The translations under genes were made by a program, and so were the position numbers. From Discostella pseudostelligera (lineage: Eukaryota; Bacillariophyta; Thalassiosirophyceae; Thalassiosirales; Thalassiosiraceae): a DNA stretch of 15,068 bases. Under the pieces are notes generated by a model. The model had not been told where the DNA came from and ran no database searches. It saw only the letters and a program-made list of their open reading frames with translations. Position 1 is the first letter of the stretch, and every line of letters begins with the position of its first letter. Shown here one piece after another: positions 1 to 11,256 of this stretch. The DNA lies in assembly GCA_036940085.1 (NCBI GenBank), contig JALLBK010000315.1:1-15068 (forward strand), given 5' to 3'.

Positions 1-459
1 GAGCTACCCCTATCGCCCCCGCCTTGCTTCCCTCTCTAGTAGTAGTAATAAAATCCCCAAACCCACCCTGGACGGCATCTTCCTCAGCCAACCCCAATAG
101 GGACTGGACGAGGGGAGACCATTTATTGTTAGATATCTGGTCAGCACCCAACCCATGAATTTTGATCTCTCAATAATTCTATTCTACCGAACAATCCTGT
201 TGTGAGTGAGGGAACCGAAACTGAACGGAGAGTGCTTTTGAGCTCAAACGCCAGTTTGCGATCAATGTTTGATGTCGTCGGCAGATGGAGATGAGCCTCT
301 CCCGCCAAATCCGCCTTCGAATGATATCTTCTTTTCCCGCCAATATTCGAAGTCTCCCGCCAAATCGCTGCCACGTCATCATGCACCATCGCCGCCGCCG
401 CCATCCGCGATGCATCGCCATCGCCATCGCCACTAAGTACTATTTACTACTACTAGGCC
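1..459. promoter_or_regulatory. Upstream region of the lumenal-protein gene
   Basis: No gene is supported here. The open frames on either strand are short and look like low-complexity noise. The proximal half (about 285-430) is rich in CCGCC, CCATCGC and ATG/CAT-like short repeats. It contains three TCCCGCCAA boxes (separate entry) and a CCACGTCA element at 371-378 that resembles a bZIP (CRE/G-box half) site. The first 280 bases show nothing I can name. An in-frame TAG at 454-456, two codons before the ATG at 460, marks the 5' limit of the coding frame. The promoter role is inferred from position only. Confidence 0.5.
298..365 (+). promoter_or_regulatory. Cluster of three E2F-like TCCCGCCAA boxes
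   Basis: Three similar boxes lie within 68 bp. TCTCCCGCCAAAT occurs at 298-310 and again, identically, at 353-365. TTTTCCCGCCAAT lies at 332-344 between them. The core matches the E2F/DP consensus TTTSSCGC with its usual flanking AA; the middle copy fits best. They sit 95-160 bp upstream of the ATG at 460, a plausible promoter distance. What is seen is the repetition. That E2F/DP binds here is inferred, and the base-poor CCGCC surroundings could produce some copies by chance. Confidence 0.45.
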
Positions 460-1436
460 ATGCGATGCACCATGACCATCATGACGATGACGACTCAGCG
501 AGCAAGGACGAGCTACGCCTCGCTACTGCTGGTAGCCATACTATCATCGCTTTCGTCGTGTAGGGCCTTCGCCCCTTCTCCTTTGGTGCATGATTCCCTG
601 ATTCGCCATTTTCGCGCGTCGTCGTCATCATCGCTGTTATCCGCAACCTCGACTTCCATTGACGACGACAATTACAATAACGACAATGGCATCGTCACCA
701 GCAGCCGTCGATCTTTCCTCCTTAGTAGCACAGCGCTGACGACTTCACTGTCTTTATTCACATCTTCACAACTAGTTGCCAATGCCGCCGACGAATCTTC
801 GTCGACCAACACATCGTCGAAACTCAAACCACTCTCCACCTTCCTCTACCTAATCCTACGTGTTCGTGAGGCCACCGAACAAGAATCACGTCTCATCTCT
901 ACCGGAAAATTCAAGGATATTCAACGTGCCAATGTGAAGCTTGCTATTAAGTTCATGATTAACAATTATAAATTGTCGGATAGCATTATTGCCGCGAGTT
1001 CGTATCTTGCGGGTAATGCAAGGGTATCGGCGAGTGGTGTGGGACAAAGTGCGGTGCAGAGTTTGTACACGATTGTGGAATACTTTGATTCATCTGACAT
1101 AGAGAATATCAAGGTATGTCATACTATTTCGGTGATGTGATTTGCGACCATATTCAATTGGCACTTGCTCATCATACATGCACACAAATCTCATGCTCTA
1201 CATTCCAATAAATGAAACAGGTTGACTCACTTGCTGGAAAAGAAGCGATTGTAATCAACGGCCTAAAGTCGGTACGTCGCGATCTTGATGAATTCTTGAG
1301 CTATTTCCCAGCGGAGGTTGTCGAGGAGGCACGATCACGCATTGCAACTGAGAATGAGTTGAACTTTAAGGAATTCGATCCAAAATTGGGAGCAATATTG
1401 AATCCTAATCCTGTCCCTGCAGCGAAAGGCGCGTGA
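460..1436 (+). CDS. Thylakoid-lumen protein with plastid and Tat signals, 2 exons, 289 aa
   Basis: Exons are 460-1113 and 1221-1436, with a GT-AG phase-0 intron at 1114-1220 (gtatgt donor, acag acceptor) that carries an in-frame stop if unspliced. Three targeting parts are visible. A signal peptide (about 10-35) ends at Cys-Arg-Ala-Phe-Ala-Pro (34-39), close to the diatom ASAFAP motif. A Ser-rich transit region follows. Then a twin-arginine segment (RR at 83-84) has a hydrophobic stretch ending Ala-Asn-Ala near 109. This predicts passage through four-membrane plastid envelopes and Tat export to the lumen. The mature part of about 180 residues (110-289) is helical and ends Pro-rich; size and pattern recall PsbQ-like or other small lumenal four-helix proteins, but I cannot assign a family. 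ATG 460 follows an in-frame stop; ATGs at 472, 481 and 487 would leave a tighter signal peptide. It converges with the Fab1 gene. Confidence 0.85.
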
Positions 1437-1548
1437 GATACAAACTTGCAAAGATTGCTACAGTTGTGATTTGGTTTTGATCACATCAAGATGAATGACT
1501 TGTACATTGACGGGATGATATGGAAAACTGGACACTCTTAAACACTAA
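1437..1548. other. Short convergent gap between lumenal-protein and Fab1 stop codons
   Basis: These 112 bases separate the TGA of the plus-strand gene (1434-1436) from the TAG of the minus-strand Fab1 gene (1551-1549). Both 3' untranslated regions must fit or overlap here. I see no clear AATAAA signal, hairpin or repeat. Confidence 0.5.
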
Positions 1549-4500
1549 CTACACAGTTGTCCACTTGCTCGGGACTGTCATGAAGTACCGTTCCATTGCA
1601 TTCGTAAAACGAGCTTTGTACAAGGGAGGCTGAATGATGGTTGGAGCCTCCGACCCAACAACCATTGGAAGACTTTTACCGACACGCTCCATCTGCTTCA
1701 AAATATCATATTGCCGCATGAAATCAATGATACCCACCACCAATTCCTTCTTTTCCTCATCGATGCCAACTAATATACTGTAGTCCAGTACATTGATGAT
1801 CGATAAGAATAAAGTATCATTCAATATACTCATGTGGAACACAGCCTTGGCTCGATCTGTCAGTGGCAACGGTCTACCAGAGGTAAACTCTAGGAAGTCG
1901 CCGTCAAGGAGTGTTGGAATAGATGCCCCCTTGTCGGTCTTTTCACCCTTATCGGAATCATCCTTCTCCATTCCACCACTTGAAGTGGACAGGGTGTCAT
2001 CGTCGTCTTCATCACCACTAGATAAAGATTCCGAGTCAGAGGTAGTATCCGACTTGCTCCTTCTATACTGCGAAGACTCATTGCTCACCCTTTTCTCCTT
2101 GTTGAGGTTAGCCTGACGGGTGAAGCGGCCTCGCAAAGAACCCTTCAGATCGAATATCTTTGAGATTTTCCGTCCGTAGAATATGTTTTGCATTACAGCC
2201 ACTTGTTCCATGGTTCGCCGTCCCGTGACTCGATTGTGATATCCAATTTGGTAGACGCCGACGATTTTGCACAAAACAGTAGGAAGCCCATGGAAGAAAG
2301 CCTTGTTCAAGTACTGAACGAGTCATCGCGACAATAGAAAAGTAAGCAACAACGAACACAGAAACACTGCACTGCAACACAGCAATCCAAAATCTCACCT
2401 CAAAATAGGCTGGTGCACAATCAAGAAACATCTGGAGCTCGGTCCGAGAAATGCTCTTAATGACAAACCTATCATCGGTGGTCCTCGAAAATGCTGCGCC
2501 TGATTTCCCCCCGCTTGCTGCCCACGAAAATGATGTTGCTAGACTTCGGATGTAACTATTCTCAACATCGAGCTTATTTTGTCCAGTAGCCTTTGTCTCG
2601 CCACCTGAAGAATCTTTGCTCGAAGTTTGGGGATTCATAAATGCTTGACGAACTGCATCGAATTGTACTGACCAGAAGGTGGTGCAAACGAACTTGCACA
2701 ACTGTTGTCCTTTCTCATCGAAATCTCTAAATGTGTGTTTGATGTGAGATTTATTCCTCCCCAGCATCCGGCGCTCGAGATCTGATCGTGACGATTCATT
2801 CTTTTCAGACCTTGACTCAGGGTGGGCTGCGGCACTAAGAAAGTGTTTGAATTGAACATCATACTCAGCGGAAGCTAATGAATGCGAAATGATTGTACTC
2901 GGTTGGTCATCAAATACAGGAATCACCAAACCACCAATGCCAGGCTGAAGTCGTGGTCTACCTTTGCCAAAGAACCCTAAGTCTACAACGTATGGGTCCT
3001 CTTTATTGCCGCCGCGATTGAAAAATCTATTGAGCGCAGATTTGACAGCTCCCCCCGCAGTGACGGTCTTGGCCTTGCCTTGGGATTCAAGCTGACCACT
3101 ACTGTCATAGTTATTTGCATAGCCAATGGGATTTGGGCCTGGACTTTGATCAGAGACAGGAGAGAATTCATCGGAGCGATCAGAGGATCTTCTACCGGCG
3201 GAGGAAACTTTGGTTTGCTGCCGAGAAGTTGACGGCCTCGAAGCTTGTGTGTGATTACTATACACCCTATTGCGAGAAGCAAGGACATCCGCATCAACAT
3301 CATCTTCAAAATCAATATCATTTTCAGGATCGCTGTAGAATTCTTCTTCGTCCATTTCGGCTTCCTCCTCCCATGTTGCAACTCTGCCATCTGGAAGTAT
3401 GTTACCTTCGAACAGACCGACCTGTTCGCCACTTCGGGGCATGGTCATTTTCGTGACGTTATAATTTTTCGAGTAAGACTCCTGCAGAATGCGAATTCTT
3501 TTCATTCCTTCAACTACATCATCCGTACTAGCATCTCCAACAACTGCCGGAGCAGCAGCAGAGTCACCTCTGCCAGTTCCTCCTGTATTCTGTATTTTCT
3601 TCATCGCAGTCAACGCATTACCAGCTGCACTCAGCCGTTCATTCCACGCAGACGCAAGCATGAAGATGTAACGCCTTGAATACCACGGAAAGTTGTGCAA
3701 AAGAACCTCGTTGTACTCGGTCCGTTTCGTATCGCCTTTCGAAAATTTTGCCGTCACAGATGCAATCTTTTCCTGTAAAACTTTTGACGCATTGTCTACT
3801 TCAGCACTGACCAAGTTTAACTCCGAAAGAACTGCTTGCAGATGTTCAGGCTTATTCAATGCAGACCCAAACAGTTCCCGAGTCTCCCGAGTGATTGCGT
3901 CGATCTGTTTATCGTATTTGAGAAACAGCGATGTCGAGGTTGCAGATATATGTTCCAGGTCTTGTAATGCATGTGCACGATGAAATGATTCATCAAACGG
4001 TAGGTGTCTCCGGCAGAACACCGAGTACGGTGATATCTTTTCATATGTGAAACGAGCAGCCAAATTTCCGCATCCAAAGAAAAGTTGAGAACTAGTTTGC
4101 ATTCGGCACGAACATAGATGCCCAGGGGCATTGATGATTGCATCTCGATTGTAAAAATATACCTCAAGAAACTTTCCAAAGCTCCATTGCCACGTTTGCC
4201 TACTCAGGTATATAAGAGGGGTCACAACTTGACTGCATTTTGTACAGTAAGTCCAGGTAGCGATTGGTTCGTAATCCAGCGCAGACTCTGACTTTGAGTC
4301 TGTTGTTGAGATTGTATCCTTTTGATGTTGTTTCTTAAGGCTGGATTTAGGAATTGGGTTATCCATACGCTCAACGGATATGTTTATCATACCATCATTG
4401 TGAATGAATGAGAGTGAATGATCAATTACCGATTTTTTGCAGCTTGGGTTCTGGCATTTGAGGGATAAATTGAAGCACGAATCTCGTAAAAACTGCCCAA

Positions 4501-7500
4501 GAGAAACGTCTTGCATGCTGTAGTAACATATTCCCTTCACTTCAGCTGGGCAGCACTGTGTCTTATCTGTCATCCAAACACTCGTGATGAGGATGGCTTG
4601 GTGATCCAATGGAGTTATCTTACCAGATATCGAGCGTTGTGTAGGATCGTTCTTACCACCATTCCACGGTCTTGCTTTTCTGTTGTTGGGTGGGCTGCCA
4701 AAGTCTACGCAAAGCGATGAAGAACAACACGGAGTTGGAGGAATTTCATACGTTGGAGGAAGCCTACAGCACCGTTCAAGAATATAACTCGTCTCAAGTT
4801 TCATATTGTAGCTGCAATTGATTAAGAATTGACACACTCGCTTGACCATTTTCAACGCTGGTCGAGATGCACCCTATGCAAGACGCCGATGTGAGCTATG
4901 GAAGGCAGGCTAGATGAGCATTCAATGGAGCAAACGACTCTCACCCTGAGTATGACAGTGCAACCAAGTTCCTTGGGACATCCCTCAATCATGGAATAAG
5001 TTTGAACGACCCCTCTCTTCGCCAGTCCTACAGTCACCGCCTCCATCCCATCGAACACGCGTTCACCAAGCTTTTGAGCTGCTAGTGCGGCTTGTCTTTC
5101 GTGATTAGGAATATCTTGTGACAACAAGACAGGGACAGACTTTTGATCTGAAGATATCACCTTGCTGGGTTCTTTGTCGTCTACCCACACATCATTGTCG
5201 CGAAAGGAAACAAGGCGGAATCTTCTGCAGCGGCCTATACGAGAGTGTAGAGAGTAACGCGTTGCGTGAGTTTCCTGTCCAATATGAAAAAGAGGAAAAA
5301 GCGACGTTATCATCTGTCTCACCCAACAGAGAAGAGTTTATGACATGATCAATCGACGACACAACAGTTGCTCCCGTCTGCCTCGCAATACGAGTCATGA
5401 GGGCCGGCTTGACATACTGAATCAGTACAATATTTGCCCGTAAGAGAAGCTCCTGAGCCTTTCTGCAAACAGACTTCCCAACAATGATGATGTTTGGTTG
5501 CACCTTGAATATTTTCGAAACGAGGATTTCCATGTATCGTTCCTCCTGCTCAAGGAGGGTGTCAAGGGAGGCAATTCTGTTTTCTGTCCTCGTATATTCA
5601 ATACCCCCTCTAAGCATCATGATCTTTGCATTCATGATAACTCTTGCCATCTTCTTATGGGCTACAGATTTGTGGAACATTACGCCAGATAATTGGGCCG
5701 AGTCTAAAACAGTTCCACCTATAAGAATGGTGCAGTGATATTAGATTGTGCGCAGACATTCAACTCAATGAGACATGAGACATGCCGATGGAAATTCTTA
5801 CCTGGAATCGTTTTGACCTTGCAATACGGACGGATGTCAAGAAAATCTCCTTTTTTGACGTCGGGCTCGACGGAACAGCATCGGGTTGCAAGTGACATCA
5901 AAGTATTCACCCACAAGTCAATCATCTTTTGCTCGATCGCTGGGGACGAAGACTCGGTGCAAGCAGTCTTAATTTCTTCCAACAGTAATGGCGCATCGGT
6001 TAACAGGAGTTCCCTTGTTATTTTCTCAAGATAATCCGCCGCAACCTTACCCAGATGGATCTTAGCAGACGTTTTAGCATCATCACTTTGTCCTGGCTCA
6101 AATAATATCGCTCCTTCAATTCTAGCGCTGCTCTCAAGCCTCGGTATAGCGCCTGAAATGTCGAAGGTTGAGTGCTGATGAAGATGAGGACCCGATACTT
6201 CACCACTATGAGGCATCTTAGCGTTACTAGTCGCCATCGCACTGCCGTCGCCAACACTGACGTTCACTGGCTCTAATGCATTGCTATCAACACCCGATTT
6301 CTGTCCACCATCTTCAACATTACTCGACGAATTGATCACCAACGAACCATTCCAAATGAGCTGCCTTACTGTCCCTAATTGTGATTTTAATCGAAAGGAG
6401 GACCCACCACCTACGCCGCTAAGTTCCGCCTCTTTGGCCTCCTCCTCTGCCGCAGCAAGTCTTGCAGCCTCTTCTAACTCTGCACGCTCATGTTCCTCAC
6501 GCTTGCGCCTCTCTTCTTCGAGACGTTGTTTCGTAATACTTAATGCGTGAAAATCGCCTGAGAGGGATACCCCTTCTTCACCCTGGAAACAAGCAAATTG
6601 ATCTGCCAAATCAGATGGGCTGATTGCCGTCGATGCGTGTTTCACGACCTCAGGCTTGGCGTCTGATGAGATGCGAATATTTCCTGTACTGTCCTTTCGC
6701 AAAATCGATGGAGTTGCTGGGGTAAGCGGCATATTACTTGCATCTGCCGTCCTGGCACTCGCTTCCGATGACGGCTTTCGCTGCAGAGTACCGTTGCCAT
6801 AATCCAACTTGTTGCCGCGCATGACCACGCCTAGACCCCGTTCAGAAAGGTGGTCGTAGCACAACCTACACGTGCGTATCGTGCCCTGTGCTCCATTCCC
6901 ACCATGAGGTTTGTTACTCGACGACAGTCCATCGGACGAGATTCCGCTGCTTTCGGTATCGCTCTCAGATGAAGATATTTGGACAAAATACGCGGAACAG
7001 GAGCTGCAAAAGATCATTCCGCAGAGACGACAATGATGCTTCCGTCGGATGAGGGTGAAGGGCGCCTCACAGGAATAGCAGTGCTTGCATATATTGTCCG
7101 GCATCCAATGTTGCTTCTCGTTATCAACGATTATGGCCCCCGCTCGTCCACTTTTGGCCCTATCATACTGCTGACTAGCTTGCTGTGGATCTTTATCCTT
7201 CTTGATCTGTGGCAAACTATGTTGAGAACGGTGTGGGGAGACAATGGTTGGGGTGGGTAGAGCCAGTGCAACGGCAGAAGGTGATAATCCTGAATGAGAA
7301 TTTTTCAAGGAATTCCAATCAAGACGCTTTTTATGACGTTGACGATATAATCGTCTGCGACTTGCCCAGTTATCTTCTACTGTCAGCCCTTCATTATTGA
7401 TGGATCCACGTTGAGGTAGAGACGCACTTGATAATGCTTTGGCCTGTAACTTAGAACCACTACCAGCTTCGGGAGTAACACTTACTACTCGCAGATGCCT

Positions 7501-9139
7501 CGTTGACGCGGCGGATGGTGTTTTTGGCTGTGCTGATTTTGTCGTCCACAAATCAATCTCATCCTGATCCCAGCCAGAGGAATATCCTACATCGTCATTA
7601 CCCCCTAAAGCATTGTTCGCATCAAGCTTGCTCCCATCGCTTGCTGGCACTGAATTAATGAGATCACCACCTCTCTGTTTTTCACGTTTTATGCTCCCCC
7701 CTACCGAGGGTGCTGCAGCTCTATTTGTTGACGCAGACGCTGTCATTGTTGACAACGTCGACGCTGATCCAAAGCTAGACGTTCGTTGAAACTCATCGCC
7801 GCCGCCAACCACACTCACATTCGATCTACTATCCCCCCGGCCCTCCGCATTATTGGCATTGGAATTTGTTGTACTGCCACCGCTATTGGGTATGCCAAAA
7901 AAGAACCGCCCGAAGATATCAGATGCATCATCAGTGAATGTTCGGATGGTGGGAGAGCTTGGGTTGTTATTATCATTGTTCGATGTTGACGTGATGTTGG
8001 CAGCACCATCGGAGGATATTTTTGATCCACCTCGAGAACGACGTAATGAATTATTGGTATCAAATTCCTCATCGTCATCATCGTTGTTGTCGTCTTCATC
8101 TACTACAGTGTATAGAGTTGGCAAATTTGTTCCGAATTCCTGTGTTAGTTCAGGTGAAGAGATTGACATATCCAAGAGCGAGGTTGAGTGAGCAGAAGAA
8201 AGTGAGCATTGCGCATCAAAGTATGAGTGCACGCTCTCTCTATCATCACACAACATTCACATTCTTCACCCTACTCACCGGAAATTGAGATAGCATCCGA
8301 TCAACTACCTCCTCCTCTTTCAATCTCGCCCACATCAGCTTTCGCTCCAAACTGTTCCCTCTACTATTTGCACATCGCCGACCATGATCTCTCCGAGGAC
8401 CAACGATACCACTATCGTGATGACTGCTCCCCCCTGAAATATCCGACAATCTATCCTGATCGTCGACATCATTACTATCGGCAGCAGCGGTGGTATTGGC
8501 AATAATTTCCATAAGAGTATCATAATTTTCATGAGCTTCCTTGTCATTCACCACATCATACAAGTGGTTGACATCCGATACAATTTTCCTACCCTGATAC
8601 ACCCCATTGGTAACAATGATTGGACGGAATGTTTCATTATTAGCTTTCCCCCTTTGTTGCTGTTGCTGGTTCGTTTGACTGACATTGGAATCTCCCCCAG
8701 AACCGCCAACTCCAACACTGACTCCCATGCCACTCAATAACTGTGGTACCCCCACAGCCGCTGCCGCCTCCCTACGTCGACGCTCGTGCGTGACATCCGT
8801 ATAATATCCTCGTGCACTAACATTCTTTGACCGTCCTCCGCTACTGCGTCCAAACCCAATACCAGCACCGACTGAAATGCCGCCACTATGTGAACCGCCA
8901 ATCCCGCTACCGCTTCCCGGTACGAGAAGATGAGCACCCGATACAACCCCCTTGCCATCCAATTGAAATGTCTCTTGGATGGTGCTGAAGATCCCACCAA
9001 TAGTTGATGCTAGATTGTTGTTGCTATCATCGATGTTGGCGGCGTAGGGAAGATCGGCAGTCGAAGATGCGGCATAGCTGTTGTTGTCGTCAATGGAGGA
9101 GGACTCCACGCCCACTACTTTCAGTAAGTTATTGATCAT
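1549..9139 (-). CDS. FAB1: Fab1/PIKfyve-type phosphatidylinositol-3-phosphate 5-kinase, 6 exons, 2374 aa
   Basis: The family makes PI(3,5)P2 from PI3P on endosome and vacuole membranes. Exons in transcript order are 9139-8279, 8139-5802, 5718-5323, 5234-4945, 4873-2399 and 2313-1549. All introns are GT-AG (139, 83, 88, 71 and 85 bp) and all joins restore conserved family motifs. Domains: a long Ser/Asn/Gly-rich N-terminus (1-625); FYVE finger (about 630-715) with WMPD at 632, [10 protein letters not shown] and RTC; a charged helix near 825-865; TCP1/GroEL-like domain (about 1075-1330) including [16 protein letters not shown]; Cys-rich CCR region (about 1385-1590) with WTYCTKC; and the lipid kinase (about 2080-2374). 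Kinase residues are intact: Lys2101 in FVIKS, DLKG 2175-2178, Asp2297 in LDYS, Asp2317 in IIDF. ATG 9139 follows an in-frame stop and has no upstream rival in its frame. No DEP domain is seen. The FYVE and kinase domains both carry Ser/acidic inserts. It diverges from the acetyltransferase gene. Confidence 0.93.
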
Positions 9140-9352
9140 TATTCTTTGATCTTAGAGTATGGTAGTCCAAACTTATACTGCCATCGGCCGCACTACACGG
9201 AGGGAAGGGGGCGGGAGACCATCGGCATTCATTGTCATTGTCGATGGAGAATGGATTGTGGATTGATTGATCCTTCTTCCATTTCGAAGTGCCACGAGGT
9301 CTTCTAGCGATGATTTTCTACGCGGTATCGTTGGAAACGTCGCTAAATTACC
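9140..9352. promoter_or_regulatory. Divergent upstream region shared by Fab1 and acetyltransferase genes
   Basis: These 213 bases separate the first ATGs of two divergent genes, so both promoters, or one bidirectional promoter, must lie here or extend into the 5' exons. A GGCGGGAGA at 9210-9218 is the reverse complement of TCTCCCGCC, the core seen upstream of the lumenal-protein gene. No clear TATA box is visible. A 70-codon minus-strand open frame (9385-9173) runs through the region; it may be chance or a missed leader exon (see findings). Confidence 0.5.
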
Positions 9353-11256
9353 ATGGTCTTGCTCCCTGCCATCTATCCATCGCAACGGCCTCTTTCATCC
9401 AGCTCCCAAAGGCAAGCTACCATGGGCATGATGAAACATAAACAACGCCCCGACCACGCCGCAACAATGGCATCCGGCATCAAAGCATGGACTGTTCAAG
9501 AGAAGAATGGGCTGAAGGACCTTGTCATGGTAGGTTGGCCTTATATTATTGCATGTTTTGTGTTCATCGGAACCCTGTCGGGGTGCATGATGCTTGTGCA
9601 GGGGGCTTATCAACACGACGTATGTGCTAAATATGCTCTATCAGATTCATAGTGCACATCTTATTCTTTGCATCCCAATTAACAATATAGGCACAGCTCA
9701 AAGTGGCGCTAGTCCTCGCTGCGGCCCATTTTGGGAATAAATTCGAACCATCCTATCCTCGAAATGACAACCATGCACCGTCGATGTTCTGGCTAGTGAA
9801 TGGCATCCTTGCCATTGGCACCTTCATGACCTGGACATGGAAAGCAAGTTCGGCGGGACGATCAGGGGGTACACCACGTGTGGTGATATTGGGGAGGGAG
9901 CAGACGGAGGAGTGGAAGGGATGGATGCAGGTGAGCCATGGGCAAGGTTGTTCGTATCATGTGGTTGCTGCAATAATTTGGTTGAATCTAAAAGTGACTT
10001 TTCTAATGTCATCTGCAATTACAATTACAGTGGGCCTTCATCTTTTATCACTATTACAGGGTATATTATGTGTATAATGAGATTCGATTGTTTGTTTCGG
10101 CATATGTTTGGATGGTGAGTTCGGGAAAATGCGATGCCAAATGCCAATAATCTTCCTCATATGCTCAATACCCGACGACTCAATCCGAATTCACTTAAAA
10201 AATCATCAATAGACCGGCTTTGGAAACTTCCTCTATTTCGACAAGAAGGAAGACTATTCCATTGAACGATTCGTCTCAATGTACATCCGAATCAACTATT
10301 TCCCACTTCTCCTCTCCTACTTCTTGACGGTTCCTTTGGAACTCTACTACGTCGTTCCTCTCCACACTACGGGCTTTGTCATCGCGATGGTAACTTGCTG
10401 GGTTGGATATAAACTGGAAAAATCTCTTGGCATGTCGTACTGGAATTCACGAATTGGTTCATTGGGCCTGTGCTTATTGGTGCACATTATTTTCTACGAA
10501 ACCCCCGCCGTGGATTTCCTTCTGCTGTTCTCGAAAGAGTATCATTTCCGTTTCCAAGCCGACAAATATTCTGCATGGATGGGTATGGCGTGTGGACTAT
10601 TGTGGGGTAAGATTGGAGAGTACATGCAGTGGGCTCACGGATTTGAGAATGATCAGCGTCGGTACATTGCAACGGTAGCGCAGTGTTCGTTGGGTGTAGC
10701 CCTGATTGCATTTTGGTACGGCCTATTCGGCCATTTGGAAGACAAGTTCGTGTACAATCCCGTGCATCCCTATGTATTCATCTTCCCAGTGATCGGGTGG
10801 CTCATGATTCGCAATTCGTCGAGATATCTGACCGAGTGTCATAGCACATTGTTGGAATATCTGGGAAGGAACACGCTTGAAACGTATGTGCTGCAATTCC
10901 ATCTGTTCATGAGTCACAATGTACAGAATATTCCGGTAATACTTCCAGGAAGTGGTTCAGATGGAACAGCGACCATGAAGTTCTTGAATATGCTGCTTTG
11001 TGGAAGCGTCTTCGTTACGTTGGCCGTGTGGGCAAGGAAGATCACCGTGGCAACTCAAACGAGTGTGGTGGAATTGGTTAGGGGCTTGCATGGTACGACA
11101 ACGATAGAGTCGGCATATGCAGCTGTGCCACAGGATCCTGGATTGAAGAGCAAATCATCCGAAATTACAGAGGAGGAAGTGGTTGAATTGACAAAAGTCG
11201 AAGGTGGAATGAATGGTTCTGATGCACAAACTCCGAAGAAATCATTATTTGCTTGA
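9353..11256 (+). CDS. Cas1p/RWA/CASD1-type multi-pass O-acetyltransferase, 4 exons, 544 aa
   Basis: Exons are 9353-9619, 9691-9930, 10031-10114 and 10213-11256. The introns (71, 100 and 98 bp) are GT-AG and all phase 0. The joined protein shows the hallmark of the Cas1p 10-TM acyltransferase family: GREQTEEWKGWMQ (157-169), then HYY...YNEIRLFVSAYVWM (176-197), TGFGNF (198-203), DKYSAWMGM (314-322), NPVHPY (379-384) and LGRNTLETYVLQFH (414-427). Known members acetylate plant wall polysaccharides (RWA), fungal capsule (Cas1p) or sialic acid (CASD1) in the Golgi. About ten hydrophobic segments run from 58 to 475; the tail (about 500-544) is polar and acidic. The SGNH/GDSL esterase domain that precedes this module in CASD1 is absent, as in plant RWA proteins, so a separate partner may be needed. 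Start 9353 follows an in-frame TAA; ATG 9422 (521 aa) has an equally good ACCATGG context. The substrate is unknown. Confidence 0.9.

Noticed and set aside
141..433. Two minus-strand frames and one plus-strand frame upstream of the lumenal-protein gene
   Set aside because: They arise from CCGCC/CCATCGC low-complexity sequence, overlap each other and show no domain or conserved pattern.
2108..2398. Continuation of the Fab1 fifth exon as a 915-codon frame past 2399
   Set aside because: The part beyond the gtgaga donor at 2398 breaks the kinase homology. Splicing from 2399 to 2313 restores [15 protein letters not shown], which fits the family.
7815..8191. Met/Thr-rich and Ser-rich frames on both strands around the Fab1 exon 2 start
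   Set aside because: These are shadows of the Asp/Asn/Ser repeats in Fab1 exon 2.
1549..9139. Several separate genes instead of one Fab1 gene
   Set aside because: Each open segment ends at a good GT-AG junction in matching phase, and the joins recreate conserved motifs in the order known for Fab1/PIKfyve.
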